Positions 34,355 to 44,473 are shown, counted from the stretch's first letter. The stretch is DNA of 61,019 nt from an uncultured Clostridium sp. (GCA_947388675.1 CANDRW010000007.1:1-61019), one strand, 5' to 3'. Program-made: numbers and translations. The notes: generated from the sequence alone by a model not told the origin.

Positions 34355-36229
34355 CTAATTCTTTTCATTCACTTCTTTTGGGTCTTTATAAGTTGGAACA
34401 ACTTCTTTCATAACTTCTTTTACATGACTTCTCGAATACTTCTCATCATATTCTAACTGATCCAAAACTTCTAACTTTTCTTTCAACTCTTCCATTTCTA
34501 AATGCATTGGTTGACTAACGAATATCTTATTATGTTTGGTAGCTTGAAGACCTTCCTCTTCCATTAATATTTCTTCATAAAGCTTTTCACCTGGTCTTAA
34601 ACCTGTTATTTGTATTGGAATATCTACATTTGGTTCATATCCTAATAATTTAATTAAGCTAACTGCTAAATCATAAATTTTAACAGGTTCTCCCATATCT
34701 AACACAAAGATTTCTCCACCTTTTGCATAAGTAACTGCCTGCAGAATTAATTGTACTGCTTCTGGTATTGTCATAAAAAATCTAGTAATATCCTTATGTG
34801 TTACTGTAACTGGTCCACCTTTTTCTATTTGCTTCTTGAATAGTGGAATAACAGAACCATTACTTCCTAAAACATTTCCAAATCTTACTGCCACATATTC
34901 AGTTTCACTCACCTTATTTTTAGCTTGTACTATCATTTCGCATAATCTTTTAGATGCTCCCATAATATTGGTTGGATTAACAGCTTTATCTGTCGAAATC
35001 AATACAAATTTTTCTACTCCATATTCATCTGCACAATTTACTACATTATATGTCCCAAATACATTATTTTTAATCGCTTCTAGTGGATTATTTTCCATTA
35101 ATGGTACGTGTTTATGTGCTGCTGCATGAAATACTAAAGTTGGTTTAAATTCTTCAAATACTTCTTTTAGCCTTGCCTTATCACGAACACTTGCAATAAC
35201 TGCCTCAATTTGTCCTTTTGGATATTCCGCCTTTAGTTCTATTTCAATATCATATAAATTATTCTCATATATATCTAGGATAACCAGTTTTTCAGGGGTA
35301 TATTTCATAATTTGTCTACAAAGTTCACTACCAATAGAACCTCCGCCACCTGTAACTAATACAGTTTTTCCTTTAATTAGTGATTGAATATTTTTATTAT
35401 CCAAATGAATAGCATCTCTTCCTAATAAATCTTCAATCTCTACATCTCTTAAACTATTCATTGCACCTTGCTTATTAATCACTTCTTCTGTTGTTGGAAG
35501 TACTCTTGTCTTAACCCCAGTTTCTTGACATATCTCTAGTATCTTTCTTCTTGAAATCGGATCAATTTTATTAATTGCAAAAAAGATAATATCAACTTCA
35601 TTTTCTTTGACAATTTTAGGTATATCATATCTTTTACCTAAAACTTTTACACCTAAAATATATCGATTTAATTTGCTAATATCATCATCAATAATTCCTA
35701 CTATATTGTATTTATTCCTCATAGAGTTTTGAACGGCAATAATAATTTCTCTTGCTCCCATACCTGCACCAATGATAAGTAGGTTATTCACTTTTTTGGT
35801 TGTTCCTTTTTGGCTTTTCTTTATTGAAAATTCCATTTTTCTAGCTAAAATGGAACGTCCCGCTAGTCTGTACATAACAAACATACCTGCTATTAGCACT
35901 CCTGATAATACATTTAATCTTAATATTAGATACTGAAAATGAAAGATAAAATCACAAATAGAAATAATAAATATTGCCAAAAAAGCACTGAGAATATACT
36001 TGATATAATCTTTACCTACTTCATATTGAACCATATTTCGGTACATTTGGAAAGCATTTAAAAATACCTCATAAACTAAAATTGCAACAGCAATCTCTCT
36101 TATAAGTATATCAACATCTGTTATTTCCACATTTAAGAAAAAAATAGATACTAAATAGCAAGTAATAATAACAACTATGTCTAACAAGACAAGTAGTAAA
36201 TTTCTATTTTTCTTGATTACTTCTTTCAT
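34355..36229 (-). CDS. Membrane UDP-GlcNAc 4,6-dehydratase-type enzyme (CapD/PglF family)
   Basis: This enzyme has 624 residues and is the first gene of the polysaccharide operon. Four N-terminal membrane helices (about 12-130) are followed by a CoA-binding-like Rossmann domain (NLLIIGAGMGAREI near 150) and a second Rossmann domain with GKTVLVTGGGGSIGSELCRQI near 290. The catalytic region holds LISTDKAVNPTNIMGASKR (substitution of Tyr by Met is normal for this family). It supplies 4-keto-6-deoxy sugar nucleotide. Confidence 0.9.
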   Translation of the reverse strand: MKEVIKKNRNLLLVLLDIVVIITCYLVSIFFLNVEITDVDILIREIAVAILVYEVFLNAFQMYRNMVQYEVGKDYIKYILSAFLAIFIISICDFIFHFQYLILRLNVLSGVLIAGMFVMYRLAGRSILARKMEFSIKKSQKGTTKKVNNLLIIGAGMGAREIIIAVQNSMRNKYNIVGIIDDDISKLNRYILGVKVLGKRYDIPKIVKENEVDIIFFAINKIDPISRRKILEICQETGVKTRVLPTTEEVINKQGAMNSLRDVEIEDLLGRDAIHLDNKNIQSLIKGKTVLVTGGGGSIGSELCRQIMKYTPEKLVILDIYENNLYDIEIELKAEYPKGQIEAVIASVRDKARLKEVFEEFKPTLVFHAAAHKHVPLMENNPLEAIKNNVFGTYNVVNCADEYGVEKFVLISTDKAVNPTNIMGASKRLCEMIVQAKNKVSETEYVAVRFGNVLGSNGSVIPLFKKQIEKGGPVTVTHKDITRFFMTIPEAVQLILQAVTYAKGGEIFVLDMGEPVKIYDLAVSLIKLLGYEPNVDIPIQITGLRPGEKLYEEILMEEEGLQATKHNKIFVSQPMHLEMEELKEKLEVLDQLEYDEKYSRSHVKEVMKEVVPTYKDPKEVNEKN

Positions 36230-36278
36230 TCGACTATCCCCTTAATTTTTCGAATATTTTGTTACATAATACGATTAA

Positions 36279-36307
36279 ATTCTACACCATATTATGCTAA
36301 AAATCAA
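36279..36307 (-). promoter_or_regulatory. Promoter of the polysaccharide operon
   Basis: On the minus strand TTGATT (36,307-36,302) and TAGAAT (36,284-36,279) are 17 bases apart, about 50 bases upstream of the first operon gene. All genes down to 21,198 follow on the same strand with short gaps or overlaps. Confidence 0.6.
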
Positions 36308-36346
36308 CCTATTTAATCTGTTTTAGGGTATAATATTCCTTTAAAA

Positions 36347-36375
36347 TAGAGATGTTTCTAAATATTCCATCTCTA
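36347..36375 (-). terminator. Terminator after galE
   Basis: TAGAGATG and CATCTCTA form a stem followed on the minus strand by TTTTAAA. It separates galE from the polysaccharide operon promoter. Confidence 0.75.
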
Positions 36376-36396
36376 TCATTAAAGTCTATTTTATCT

Positions 36397-37398
36397 CTAC
36401 TGTTTTGCAATATAATTCCAAGAGTCTCTACACATATCTTCTAGGTTCTTTTCAGTTATCCAATCCAGTTCTTCTTTTGCTTTTTTTGTTTCCGCATAAC
36501 AAGTTGCAATATCCCCCGCTCTTCTTCCTACAATTTTATATGGCACTTTTTGTCCTGTTGCTTTTTCAAAAGCTTTTACCATATCTAAAACACTATATCC
36601 TCTTCCTGTTCCTAGATTGTAAATATATAACCCTTTTCCTTCTTTTTCAATTTTTTCTAATGCTTTTAAATGCCCCTTTGCCAAATCTACTACATGAATA
36701 TAATCTCTCACTCCTGTACCGTCTGGTGTATCATAATCATTACCAAATATAGATAATTCTTTTAATTGACCATTTGCCACTCTTACGATATATGGCATTA
36801 AATTATTTGGAATACCTTGTGGCTCTTCTCCAATTAGTCCACTCTCATGAGAACCTACTGGATTAAAATATCTTAAAATACAAATATCCCATTGATTATC
36901 TGAGTGATAAGTGTCTTTTAAAATTTGTTCAATAAATAGTTTGGTAGTTCCATAAGGATTAGTAGTTCCACCAGTTCTACATTCTTCCGTTAAAGGAATT
37001 CTTTCTGGTTCTCCATAAACAGTTGCAGAAGAACTAAAAATAAACTTCTTACAATTGTATTTTCTCATAACATCTAAAATAGTTAATGCGCCAGTTATAT
37101 TATTTGTATAATATTCTATTGGCTTTTGTACAGATTCTCCTACTGCTTTAAAACCCGCAAAATTAATAACAGCTTCAATTTGATTTTCTTCAAATACTTT
37201 TTCTAAAGCTTGTCTATCTAAACAGTCTAATTCATAAAATTTAAAGTCTTTTCCTGTGATTTGTTTAATTTTATCTAATACCTCTGGTTTACTATTAGAA
37301 AAATTATCTACAATAATAATTTCCTTTCTAGCATTCAAAAGTTCTACTGCTGTGTGACTTCCTATATATCCTGCTCCTCCTGGTAATAAAATAGCCAT
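36397..37398 (-). CDS. galE: UDP-glucose 4-epimerase
   Basis: GalE interconverts UDP-glucose and UDP-galactose (and often the N-acetyl forms), feeding the glycosyltransferases downstream. It has 333 residues. The NAD site is [15 protein letters not shown] at the N-terminus, the catalytic Ser/Tyr/Lys region is FSSSATVYG and [12 protein letters not shown] near 120-150, and [18 protein letters not shown] near 230 is typical. Only two bases separate it from cmk. Confidence 0.93.
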   Translation of the reverse strand: MAILLPGGAGYIGSHTAVELLNARKEIIIVDNFSNSKPEVLDKIKQITGKDFKFYELDCLDRQALEKVFEENQIEAVINFAGFKAVGESVQKPIEYYTNNITGALTILDVMRKYNCKKFIFSSSATVYGEPERIPLTEECRTGGTTNPYGTTKLFIEQILKDTYHSDNQWDICILRYFNPVGSHESGLIGEEPQGIPNNLMPYIVRVANGQLKELSIFGNDYDTPDGTGVRDYIHVVDLAKGHLKALEKIEKEGKGLYIYNLGTGRGYSVLDMVKAFEKATGQKVPYKIVGRRAGDIATCYAETKKAKEELDWITEKNLEDMCRDSWNYIAKQ

Positions 37399-37400
37399 TT

Positions 37401-38078
37401 CTATCTTCTCCTCTCCAAAATAATTTCCTTTACCTTTTCTTTTACTTCTTCAATTGACATTTTGGTAGTATCTACTACAATAGCACCATCTGCTACTTTT
37501 AACGCTCCTACTGCTCTATGACTATCATTATAATCTCTTTTTTCAATCGTCCTCAGTATTTCTTCATATGCCACATCTAAATTGATACCTTTTTCTTGAT
37601 TTTCTTTATATCTTCTGTTAGCTCTTTCTTCTGATGTTGCATTTAAATAAATTTTTACTTGTGCATTTGGAAATACTTCTGTTGCAATATCTCTGCCTTC
37701 CATAATGATATCTTTTCCTTCTGCCATTTTTCTTTGCAAATCCACCATAACTTTTCGCACTTCTGGAATAACTGCTACTTGTGAAGACATCATAGTTACT
37801 TCTTGTGTCCTGATTTTTTCACTTACATTTCTATTATCTAAAAAAATTTCTTGTTCTGTTCCATTATGCTGTATTTGAATGTCTACTTTTTTCGCTATCT
37901 CTATAATTCTTTCTCTTTCTTCGTTGTTCGCAATTCCCTTATCTAAACACGTAAGTGCAATACAGCGATACATTGCACCTGTATCAATATTTACTAGTCC
38001 TAATTCTTGTGCTATTAGTTTTGTAATGGTTCCTTTTCCTGTTCCTGATGGTCCATCAATTGCTACAACAAATGACAT
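37401..38078 (-). CDS. cmk: Cytidylate kinase
   Basis: Cmk phosphorylates CMP and dCMP. It has 225 residues. The P-loop is [15 protein letters not shown] at residues 6-20, the substrate part includes IDTGAMYR near 32 and [12 protein letters not shown] near 125, and the lid is RANRRYKE near 155. AAAGGAGG precedes the ATG. Since CMP is released when CMP-nonulosonate is used, the proximity may be helpful but cmk is a general housekeeping gene. Confidence 0.95.
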   Translation of the reverse strand: MSFVVAIDGPSGTGKGTITKLIAQELGLVNIDTGAMYRCIALTCLDKGIANNEERERIIEIAKKVDIQIQHNGTEQEIFLDNRNVSEKIRTQEVTMMSSQVAVIPEVRKVMVDLQRKMAEGKDIIMEGRDIATEVFPNAQVKIYLNATSEERANRRYKENQEKGINLDVAYEEILRTIEKRDYNDSHRAVGALKVADGAIVVDTTKMSIEEVKEKVKEIILERRR

Positions 38079-38102
38079 TTTAGCTTCCTCCTTTAATTTT
38101 TA

Positions 38103-39023
38103 TTATTCTTCATCTTGAACCTTATTCAATCTCTTCATTTCCTCTGGTTCTGGCATATGAATTCCCTTTGCCACAATCGTAACTTGTTGCACATTCATAG
38201 TCGTTAATTTTTCAATCTCTTTTTTAATTTTTTCTTTAAAAGTTCTTAACGTTCCTAATATATTATACCCATAATTAATAGAAACCTCCATATAAATATT
38301 AGGTCCTTCTGGAGTACTTTCTACTCTTGTTCTCATCACTTTATAAATTGCATCTGAACGTTTTGCTAAGTATTCTGCAATTTGACGAAATACTGCATCT
38401 GAAATAGTAAAATTTCCCAAGTAACTAAATGTCGGTCTGATAATTGACTTTTCTGTGATATAGGGATCTGTTCCTTTTCCTTTAAATTTGAAAATTTGTA
38501 ATGGATCTAAAATATATCCTGAAAAATCCTTCTTAATTTCAAAGGTAGGTACTGGAATAACATGTTTTCCTTGTGTAGTACGAATTCTTTTGGCAGTTTC
38601 CATTTCAGCTTCTGTTGCTACATCTTGAATATAGATTCTTTTACAAGGCTTTGGAAGACTTAAGTTTTCTGTAATCTTATCTATCATTCCATCTGAAGTA
38701 CCTAATATTAAAATAGATTCTGGCTTATTTTTTCGAATTGCCTTTTTCATTTCATTTCTGTCACTATCATTAACAAATATTGCTTTTTTGACAGTTTCTA
38801 TTTTCGTAGGTGCTTTTTTAGCCGAAGTTCCTGCAATCACATCATTTTCATTAATCAATAATCCATCATCTATAATATAAGCAATATTATTTTCGCTTGC
38901 CACCATTTGGGCACGATAACTTTTCCCTGTTCCTGATGGACCAATAAAAGCATATACTTTTATATCCTCACTATTATAACCTAAGTTATTAGCAATATTA
39001 TTTGCCAAATTATCAAGAAGCAT
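38103..39023 (-). CDS. P-loop NTPase fused to an Asp23-like domain
   Basis: The protein has 306 residues. The N-terminal half is a P-loop domain with AFIGPSGTGKSYRAQMVA near residue 28 and SILILGTSDGMID near 105. The C-terminal part (about 205-300) begins YLGNFTISDAVFRQIAEYLAKRS and ends VQQVTIVAKGI, the shape of Asp23/YloU alkaline-shock domains. I recognise both parts only by pattern. It lies 24 bases upstream of cmk and may be co-transcribed. The role is unknown. Confidence 0.65.
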   Translation of the reverse strand: MLLDNLANNIANNLGYNSEDIKVYAFIGPSGTGKSYRAQMVASENNIAYIIDDGLLINENDVIAGTSAKKAPTKIETVKKAIFVNDSDRNEMKKAIRKNKPESILILGTSDGMIDKITENLSLPKPCKRIYIQDVATEAEMETAKRIRTTQGKHVIPVPTFEIKKDFSGYILDPLQIFKFKGKGTDPYITEKSIIRPTFSYLGNFTISDAVFRQIAEYLAKRSDAIYKVMRTRVESTPEGPNIYMEVSINYGYNILGTLRTFKEKIKKEIEKLTTMNVQQVTIVAKGIHMPEPEEMKRLNKVQDEE

Positions 39024-39038
39024 ATTTTTCTTCCTTTC

Positions 39039-40520
39039 TTATTTTTCTAAGATGATAATATGATATATCATTCCTCTATATTTAATTTGAATTTGTTTCT
39101 TCTCTATTTCTTTTAATTTGTATTTATTAGTCATATCTTGGTACGCAACAGTTCCCTCACTGTCAATTAAAATAATTTTACCATGATACTCTTCTAAAAA
39201 CTGACTATTAACAGTTTTAGTACATAATTCAAATGGCTTTACTTCCATAGCATTATCCCCTAAATAATAGCACCAATTATAGTCTGGTAGTTGCTCTGCC
39301 AAACTACTAGCTAAGAAAATATCACTATATACTAAAATAGTATCTTCATCATATTTTTCTTGAATATATTGTATCTCTTGTCCATTAGAAATATCATAAT
39401 TTTCTTTTATTCTAACACTATTATCATATATACTCAATCCTAAAAAGATAATTACTAGAAAAGTCGCTATTGCTTTTTGGATTTTTGTACTACTACTTGC
39501 CAAAAAGTATGCTAATGGAAAAATCAAAATTCCTGTTGTTACCACCATATAACGATAATACATAATAGGTTTAACGACTATACTTACCAATAACATAGAA
39601 AGATATAGAATAAGATGAACTGCTAAACAATAAATAACAACTGTATTCTTTCTTTTATGTAGCTTGTTCTCTATCATTTGATATATGTAATAAACATAAA
39701 TAATTCCTGCTACAATAAAAGAAAAGTCAACTCCTATTACTCCATGAAATTGCACTGCAAGTGGTGCTAATACGCTATCTCTAAAGTTAAGTGGTATCCA
39801 AAATCCTTGGCTTACTGTCCTTGCTTGTGTGAAAAAGATAAATAGCCATGGTAAATATCCTAAAACCTGTACAATAGCGGTAATAAAAAATCGAATCAAA
39901 TAACTTTTTCTAATATTTCTAATTTCTTCATTTTTCGTAAATATAATATGAAATAGCAATAAAGCATTCATAATTGCTACTGCTACTAAACCATAATAGT
40001 GACAATGAGCTGTAGCCAAACTAAAAATTGCAAATAAGCTCCAATTCTTCACCTTATTATCTTTGGCAATTCTATAAGCATATATTGCTGACACTGTTGC
40101 AAAGAAAAGTGTCCATGTGTACATACGAATCTCCGCTCCATAGCTTGGCATAACTGGTAAAGCCAAAATAAGAAATGAAAATAAAATCCCTACCTTGTTT
40201 TCAAAGTCTTTACGAATATGCGTATACCCCAAAATGCCAGTTAAAATAGCTGGTATCATAGAAAATAATCTTGCTACCCAAATGCTGTCACCAAAGATTA
40301 TCATAAATACTTTTAGCATAAGATAATACAAAATTGGGTGAACATCTTGACTTCCTATTTCAACAATTTGTGCAAAATCATGCCTTACTAGTCCCATGGT
40401 ATAACTTTCGTCATACCATAGTTCTGTGAAAAAGGCACTTGATAAAATAAGTATACTCCCCAAAACAATCAATAAGATATGAAAGCTTTTAGCCTCTATT
40501 ATCTTTTTTATTTTCTCCAT
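39039..40520 (-). CDS. Multipass membrane glycosyltransferase (PMT/ArnT-like)
   Basis: The protein has 493 residues and about ten to twelve membrane helices. The first external loop carries the acidic catalytic-type motif ELWYDESYTMGLV near residue 33 and DVHPILYYLMLKVF near 58, as in GT39 enzymes that use polyprenyl-phosphate sugars. A soluble C-terminal part of about 110 residues faces outside. It is a paralogue of the next gene upstream. Acceptor and sugar are unknown. Confidence 0.8.
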   Translation of the reverse strand: MEKIKKIIEAKSFHILLIVLGSILILSSAFFTELWYDESYTMGLVRHDFAQIVEIGSQDVHPILYYLMLKVFMIIFGDSIWVARLFSMIPAILTGILGYTHIRKDFENKVGILFSFLILALPVMPSYGAEIRMYTWTLFFATVSAIYAYRIAKDNKVKNWSLFAIFSLATAHCHYYGLVAVAIMNALLLFHIIFTKNEEIRNIRKSYLIRFFITAIVQVLGYLPWLFIFFTQARTVSQGFWIPLNFRDSVLAPLAVQFHGVIGVDFSFIVAGIIYVYYIYQMIENKLHKRKNTVVIYCLAVHLILYLSMLLVSIVVKPIMYYRYMVVTTGILIFPLAYFLASSSTKIQKAIATFLVIIFLGLSIYDNSVRIKENYDISNGQEIQYIQEKYDEDTILVYSDIFLASSLAEQLPDYNWCYYLGDNAMEVKPFELCTKTVNSQFLEEYHGKIILIDSEGTVAYQDMTNKYKLKEIEKKQIQIKYRGMIYHIIILEK

Positions 40521-40547
40521 TTGTTACATCCCTTTTATTTTCAACTA

Positions 40548-42065
40548 TTACTCTTTTTCTAATAAGATTATATTGTAAATATAATCTTGATACCTGGTAT
40601 CAAACCTTTCTGGTCCTGCAAGTAACTTCATTCCTTCTTTTTCAAACTCATCATGATATAGTCCTAAATTTTCAGAATCCACTAGCCAAATTCTGCCATG
40701 ATAATCTTTTAAAACTTCTTTCCAGTCATAAATGGTTTCCATTCCAGGTCCATAAGACTTATATGCTTCTTCTATATCCCAATGCGCCCCATTGATGAAA
40801 TATTGCTTATTCTCTGGAAAGAAAGCTGCTATTACTCCGCCATTTCCTATATTAGAATAAATAATAATATCATCTGTTTCAATTCTTTCTTTCATGTATT
40901 CAATTTGTTTCATATTGCTTTCATCATAGTTAATTGCTATGTTTGTCATATTGCTCCATGTTCCCAATAGTAAAATAGCAATACAGATAAAGCATGTCAC
41001 CCACTTTCTTTTTTCCTTTGCCATGAAAAAGGCAAGAGCAAAAAGATAAATTCCTGTCATAGCAAATAGGTAACGTGAAAATAGTACTGGTGAAATAAAG
41101 GTTGGTATTAAATAAATACCGATTACTCCCAAATATACAACCATAGCCAAAACGCCAGGTTTCATGGTATCTTTTTCCTTTTTCGCACGATACATGCGAT
41201 AAATGATATAAGCATACATCAAAAGAGATGCTACTAGCGAAACAATAGTGTGAGTATTAAAAACAAAATTAGTGTCTAATTGTCTTCTAAATTGGAAACT
41301 TGGAACTTCTACTAATGTATTGATACCAACCCCAATCCAAAATCCTCCACCTACATGTGTAATTTGTTTCCATAAATATCCCAACCATGGAATATATAAA
41401 AGAATTTGAATTCCTGCTAAAATGAGGAAGTTACGAAAATCTGCTTTGCAGTCTTTTCTATTTTTAATCACATAAATTAAAAGTAACAAATTAACTATAC
41501 ATGCAGTAATAAGAGCATAATAATGTGTATAACAACAAATCATACTAAAAATCCCAAATACAATTAGATTCTTTATTTTATATTTGGTTTCATTATTCTT
41601 TAAGTTTTGATAAAAGCGATAAGCATAAATGCTCATAACAAAAGTGAATAAACATGCCCATGAATACATCCTAATTTCTTGACTATAAGTACACATAACT
41701 GGCATAAAATACGCCAAAAAAGAGAATAAAAATCCTGTCTTTTCTCCAAAGTCTTTGCGAATATGGGTATATCCCATGATTCCCATAATTACTATTGATA
41801 ATACAGAAAATAACCTAAAAATGGTTACATTATTTCCAAAAATCAAGAAAACAATATGTAGCATCCAATAATATACTGGTGGATGTACATCATTTCCTGT
41901 AATTGTCCAAATGTCTGCAAAGTTATGCTTTGCAATTGCTACTGAATAGCTCTCGTCAAACCAGATGTCTGGGTGAAAAGCTGCTAGACTAATAAATGCA
42001 ATTCCTAAAATGATAATTGCAATATGTAAATATTTCGTTTTTATTTTTGCAAGTAATTGTTTCAT
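40548..42065 (-). CDS. Multipass membrane glycosyltransferase (PMT/ArnT-like), paralogue
   Basis: The protein has 505 residues and the same plan as its neighbour: DIWFDESYSVAIAKHNF near residue 32, DVHPPVYYWMLHIVF near 58, then ITGYTHIRKDFG-like MGIMGYTHIRKDFG near 95 and a dozen helices. GGAGG precedes the ATG. The pair looks like a tandem duplication; they may glycosylate surface proteins or wall polymers. Confidence 0.8.
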   Translation of the reverse strand: MKQLLAKIKTKYLHIAIIILGIAFISLAAFHPDIWFDESYSVAIAKHNFADIWTITGNDVHPPVYYWMLHIVFLIFGNNVTIFRLFSVLSIVIMGIMGYTHIRKDFGEKTGFLFSFLAYFMPVMCTYSQEIRMYSWACLFTFVMSIYAYRFYQNLKNNETKYKIKNLIVFGIFSMICCYTHYYALITACIVNLLLLIYVIKNRKDCKADFRNFLILAGIQILLYIPWLGYLWKQITHVGGGFWIGVGINTLVEVPSFQFRRQLDTNFVFNTHTIVSLVASLLMYAYIIYRMYRAKKEKDTMKPGVLAMVVYLGVIGIYLIPTFISPVLFSRYLFAMTGIYLFALAFFMAKEKRKWVTCFICIAILLLGTWSNMTNIAINYDESNMKQIEYMKERIETDDIIIYSNIGNGGVIAAFFPENKQYFINGAHWDIEEAYKSYGPGMETIYDWKEVLKDYHGRIWLVDSENLGLYHDEFEKEGMKLLAGPERFDTRYQDYIYNIILLEKE

Positions 42066-42073
42066 TTCATTCC

Positions 42074-42121
42074 TCCGTTTACACCTATGGTTATATCATT
42101 TTTTGCTGTTTTTGTAAACGG
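42074..42121 (-). terminator. Hairpin between the SanA-like gene and the GT39-like pair
   Basis: CCGTTTAC and GTAAACGG pair across about 30 bases. It could end the upstream transcript, but the left arm touches the ribosome binding site of the next gene, so a regulatory role is also possible. Confidence 0.45.
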
Positions 42122-42133
42122 GTTCATTCTAAA

Positions 42134-42805
42134 TTATTTATCATTCGTCACATCTCCATTACCACTCACTGGAATTGTATCACCTAAATAAGTTGGTTTT
42201 GGCTTTATAATGCACTTAAACCAGTCTTTATCTCTAGCTAAAACTTCTCTTAACTCTCGCATAGTTTGTCCTGCATATGTTTGAGGGTCAGAGTTTACGC
42301 CATATGCTTCCATGCCTAATTGTTCCGCCACATAGATTGCTCTATACATATGATATTTTTGTGTTACAATTACAATCTTTTTTGCCTCAAAAATATCTTT
42401 TGCACGGTACATACTATCATAGGTGGAAAAACCAGCATGGTCCATGAATATATCTTCCGATTTTACATCTCTTTCAGTTGCATATCTTTTCATAACATTT
42501 ACTTCATCATAATTGTCACTTCCATGGTCACCACTCATAATAATTTTTTGAGAAACTCCATTTTGATATAAAGAAATTCCTTGTAGTAATCTATCTTCTA
42601 GCATTGGACTTGGATTCTCTCCCCATATGCCTGCTCCTAAAACTAGAATACAATCTACATCTTCTAGTTCCTTTGCCTGTTCCTCAGTTAAAATTTTGCT
42701 TTTTGTTTTTGCTACTACAAAAAAGTTTATTCCTAATAATGCAATTAAAACAACAACTAATAATATTATCATACTAATTATAATCCTCTTTACTATTTTG
42801 TTCAT
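42134..42805 (-). CDS. SanA/YdcF-like DUF218 protein
   Basis: The protein has 223 residues with one N-terminal membrane helix (about 5-30) and an extracytoplasmic DUF218 domain. Typical strands are VDCILVLGAGIWGENPSPMLEDRL near 50, KIIMSGDHG near 85, FMDHAGFSTYDSMYRA near 120 and VIVTQKYHMYRAIYVAEQLG near 145. SanA-like proteins affect envelope permeability; the biochemical activity is unclear. Confidence 0.85.
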   Translation of the reverse strand: MNKIVKRIIISMIILLVVVLIALLGINFFVVAKTKSKILTEEQAKELEDVDCILVLGAGIWGENPSPMLEDRLLQGISLYQNGVSQKIIMSGDHGSDNYDEVNVMKRYATERDVKSEDIFMDHAGFSTYDSMYRAKDIFEAKKIVIVTQKYHMYRAIYVAEQLGMEAYGVNSDPQTYAGQTMRELREVLARDKDWFKCIIKPKPTYLGDTIPVSGNGDVTNDK

Positions 42806-42929
42806 TTCTCGCTTCCTTTATTACTTCTTTACTAATTTCAATCTAATGATATTATATTGTTAGATTGTAAACCTATTACCAAAAAGGAACACAAATAAAT
42901 CTACAATTTGTGCCCCTCTATTTCATTTT

Positions 42930-44177
42930 TTAGTTTTCTACCTTTTCAGTAGAAACTTCTCCAATATTGATCTTTCTAATATGTTCAATTTTATCCCAAG
43001 TAGTATCACGTTTAAATAAGCATTTAAAGTTAATAAGTATCCAAGATCCTAAGAATAATGGATAACATAGTAATCCTTTTATCATCGGCTTAATTGGTCT
43101 TTTATCTAACAACATAATGATTACTGCTGTGCCAATTGGCAAGAAAAATGTTGGCAAAATATATCTAAAAATATTAATTGTTAAATCTGTACTTGTCATA
43201 CCATGACCAGCATACATAACAAAATTTAGAACCAATAGAATTAATGTTGCAATAAACATAGGAATACTGCCAATAATATATAAGAAACCATCAAAGTTCA
43301 TAACTGTCTTATGTTCCTTAATTGCTGTTGCTAGTGGCTTTGTGTACTCCTTCATACATTGCATATGCCCAACTGTCCATCTGCTTCTTTGTTTCCAACT
43401 TTGCATAAATCCTAACGGTTGTTCATCATACACAATTGCATCTGTTGCCCACCCTAGTTTCTTGCCTTTTATAATTCTTTTTAAAGAAAATTCAATATCT
43501 TCTGTTAATGTTTTTGTATCCCATCCATTTGGTTTTACAACATCAAATTTCACCATAAATCCAGTACCATTAATTAATGGAGATAACCCTACATTATATC
43601 TTGCCAAATGATAAAAACGGTTCATTGTCCAGTAGAAAATAGCATACCCAGCTGTAATCCAGTTGTCTGTTGGATTTTTAATATCTCTATATCCTTGAAC
43701 TACATCTTCACCTTGGCAAAGTTTTTTATTCATATTTTTAATAAAATTCTTATCTACAATATTATCTGCATCAAAAATACAGAAAGCATCATATGGAGCA
43801 TCTTCTTCAATTTTTTGCTTTAAAAACCAATTTAAAGCATACCCTTTTGTTTTCTTTTTAGGGTCAAATCTTTCATAAACAATTGCTCCTGCATTTCTTG
43901 CAATCTCTGCTGTATTATCTGTACAATTATCTGCGATAACATAAATATCATATAATTCTTTTGGATAATCTTGTTTTTTCAAACTTTCTACTAATTCAGC
44001 TACAACATTTTCCTCGTTATGCGCTGGAATAATCGCCATAAAACGGTGATTTTTATTCACTAGCATTGGCTTATCTTTTAACTTAATTAACGAACAAACA
44101 CTAATAACTAATTGATATATCCAAAATACTGTAACAGTCCATACTAATGCTTGTTGTATAATGTATAGATATTGCAT
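42930..44177 (-). CDS. Processive GT2 membrane glycosyltransferase
   Basis: The enzyme has 415 residues counted from the ATG at 44,177, which has AGAGGAG ahead of it. One N-terminal helix is followed by a GT2 domain with FMAIIPAHNEENVVAELVESL near 40, the DxD in CIFDADNIVD near 132, TEDIEFSLKRIIKG near 220 and QRSRWTVGHMQC near 255, which is the QxxRW motif of processive synthases. Three more helices follow. It may make a beta-linked surface glycan. Confidence 0.85.
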   Translation of the reverse strand: MQYLYIIQQALVWTVTVFWIYQLVISVCSLIKLKDKPMLVNKNHRFMAIIPAHNEENVVAELVESLKKQDYPKELYDIYVIADNCTDNTAEIARNAGAIVYERFDPKKKTKGYALNWFLKQKIEEDAPYDAFCIFDADNIVDKNFIKNMNKKLCQGEDVVQGYRDIKNPTDNWITAGYAIFYWTMNRFYHLARYNVGLSPLINGTGFMVKFDVVKPNGWDTKTLTEDIEFSLKRIIKGKKLGWATDAIVYDEQPLGFMQSWKQRSRWTVGHMQCMKEYTKPLATAIKEHKTVMNFDGFLYIIGSIPMFIATLILLVLNFVMYAGHGMTSTDLTINIFRYILPTFFLPIGTAVIIMLLDKRPIKPMIKGLLCYPLFLGSWILINFKCLFKRDTTWDKIEHIRKINIGEVSTEKVEN

Positions 44178-44279
44178 TTTTCTCTCCTCTTTATTCTTTC
44201 TCATTGATATTTTACATTATCAATTATACTATTGCTATTTTCTTTTTGCAACTTTTATTCACAGATTTAAGTAATTCTT

Positions 44280-44473
44280 AATAAGTTATTATATCCTATA
44301 TCTATTCCTAGTATCTTTTCGCATTTCGAGCAGTCGAGGAACATTTGCTTAGTCCCATATTTAAGAGCAAAGACACCTGTTTCAATTCTATTGTTCTTAG
44401 ATTCATACGCCAATGAGACGAGCGTACGAGAGAAAGAAAAGATACTGAAATAGATTAAATCTTTCAACTTATT
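44280..44473 (+). ncRNA. Structured repeat family B, copy 2 (candidate RNA)
   Basis: The core is 44,310-44,446, closed by AGTATCTTTTC/GAAAAGATACT, with outer pairs ATCTAT/ATAGAT and AATAAGTT/AACTTATT. Inside are AGTCGAGGAACATTTGCT, AGAGCAAAG and TTCTTAGATTCATACGCCAA-TGAGACGAGCGTACG, nearly identical to copy 1, which lies in the opposite orientation. It lies between pnp and a GT2 gene. Strand is not certain. Confidence 0.6.

Noticed and set aside
36230-36396. Riboswitch or T-box ahead of the polysaccharide operon
   Set aside because: Only a galE terminator and an ordinary promoter are visible; no conserved aptamer motif.
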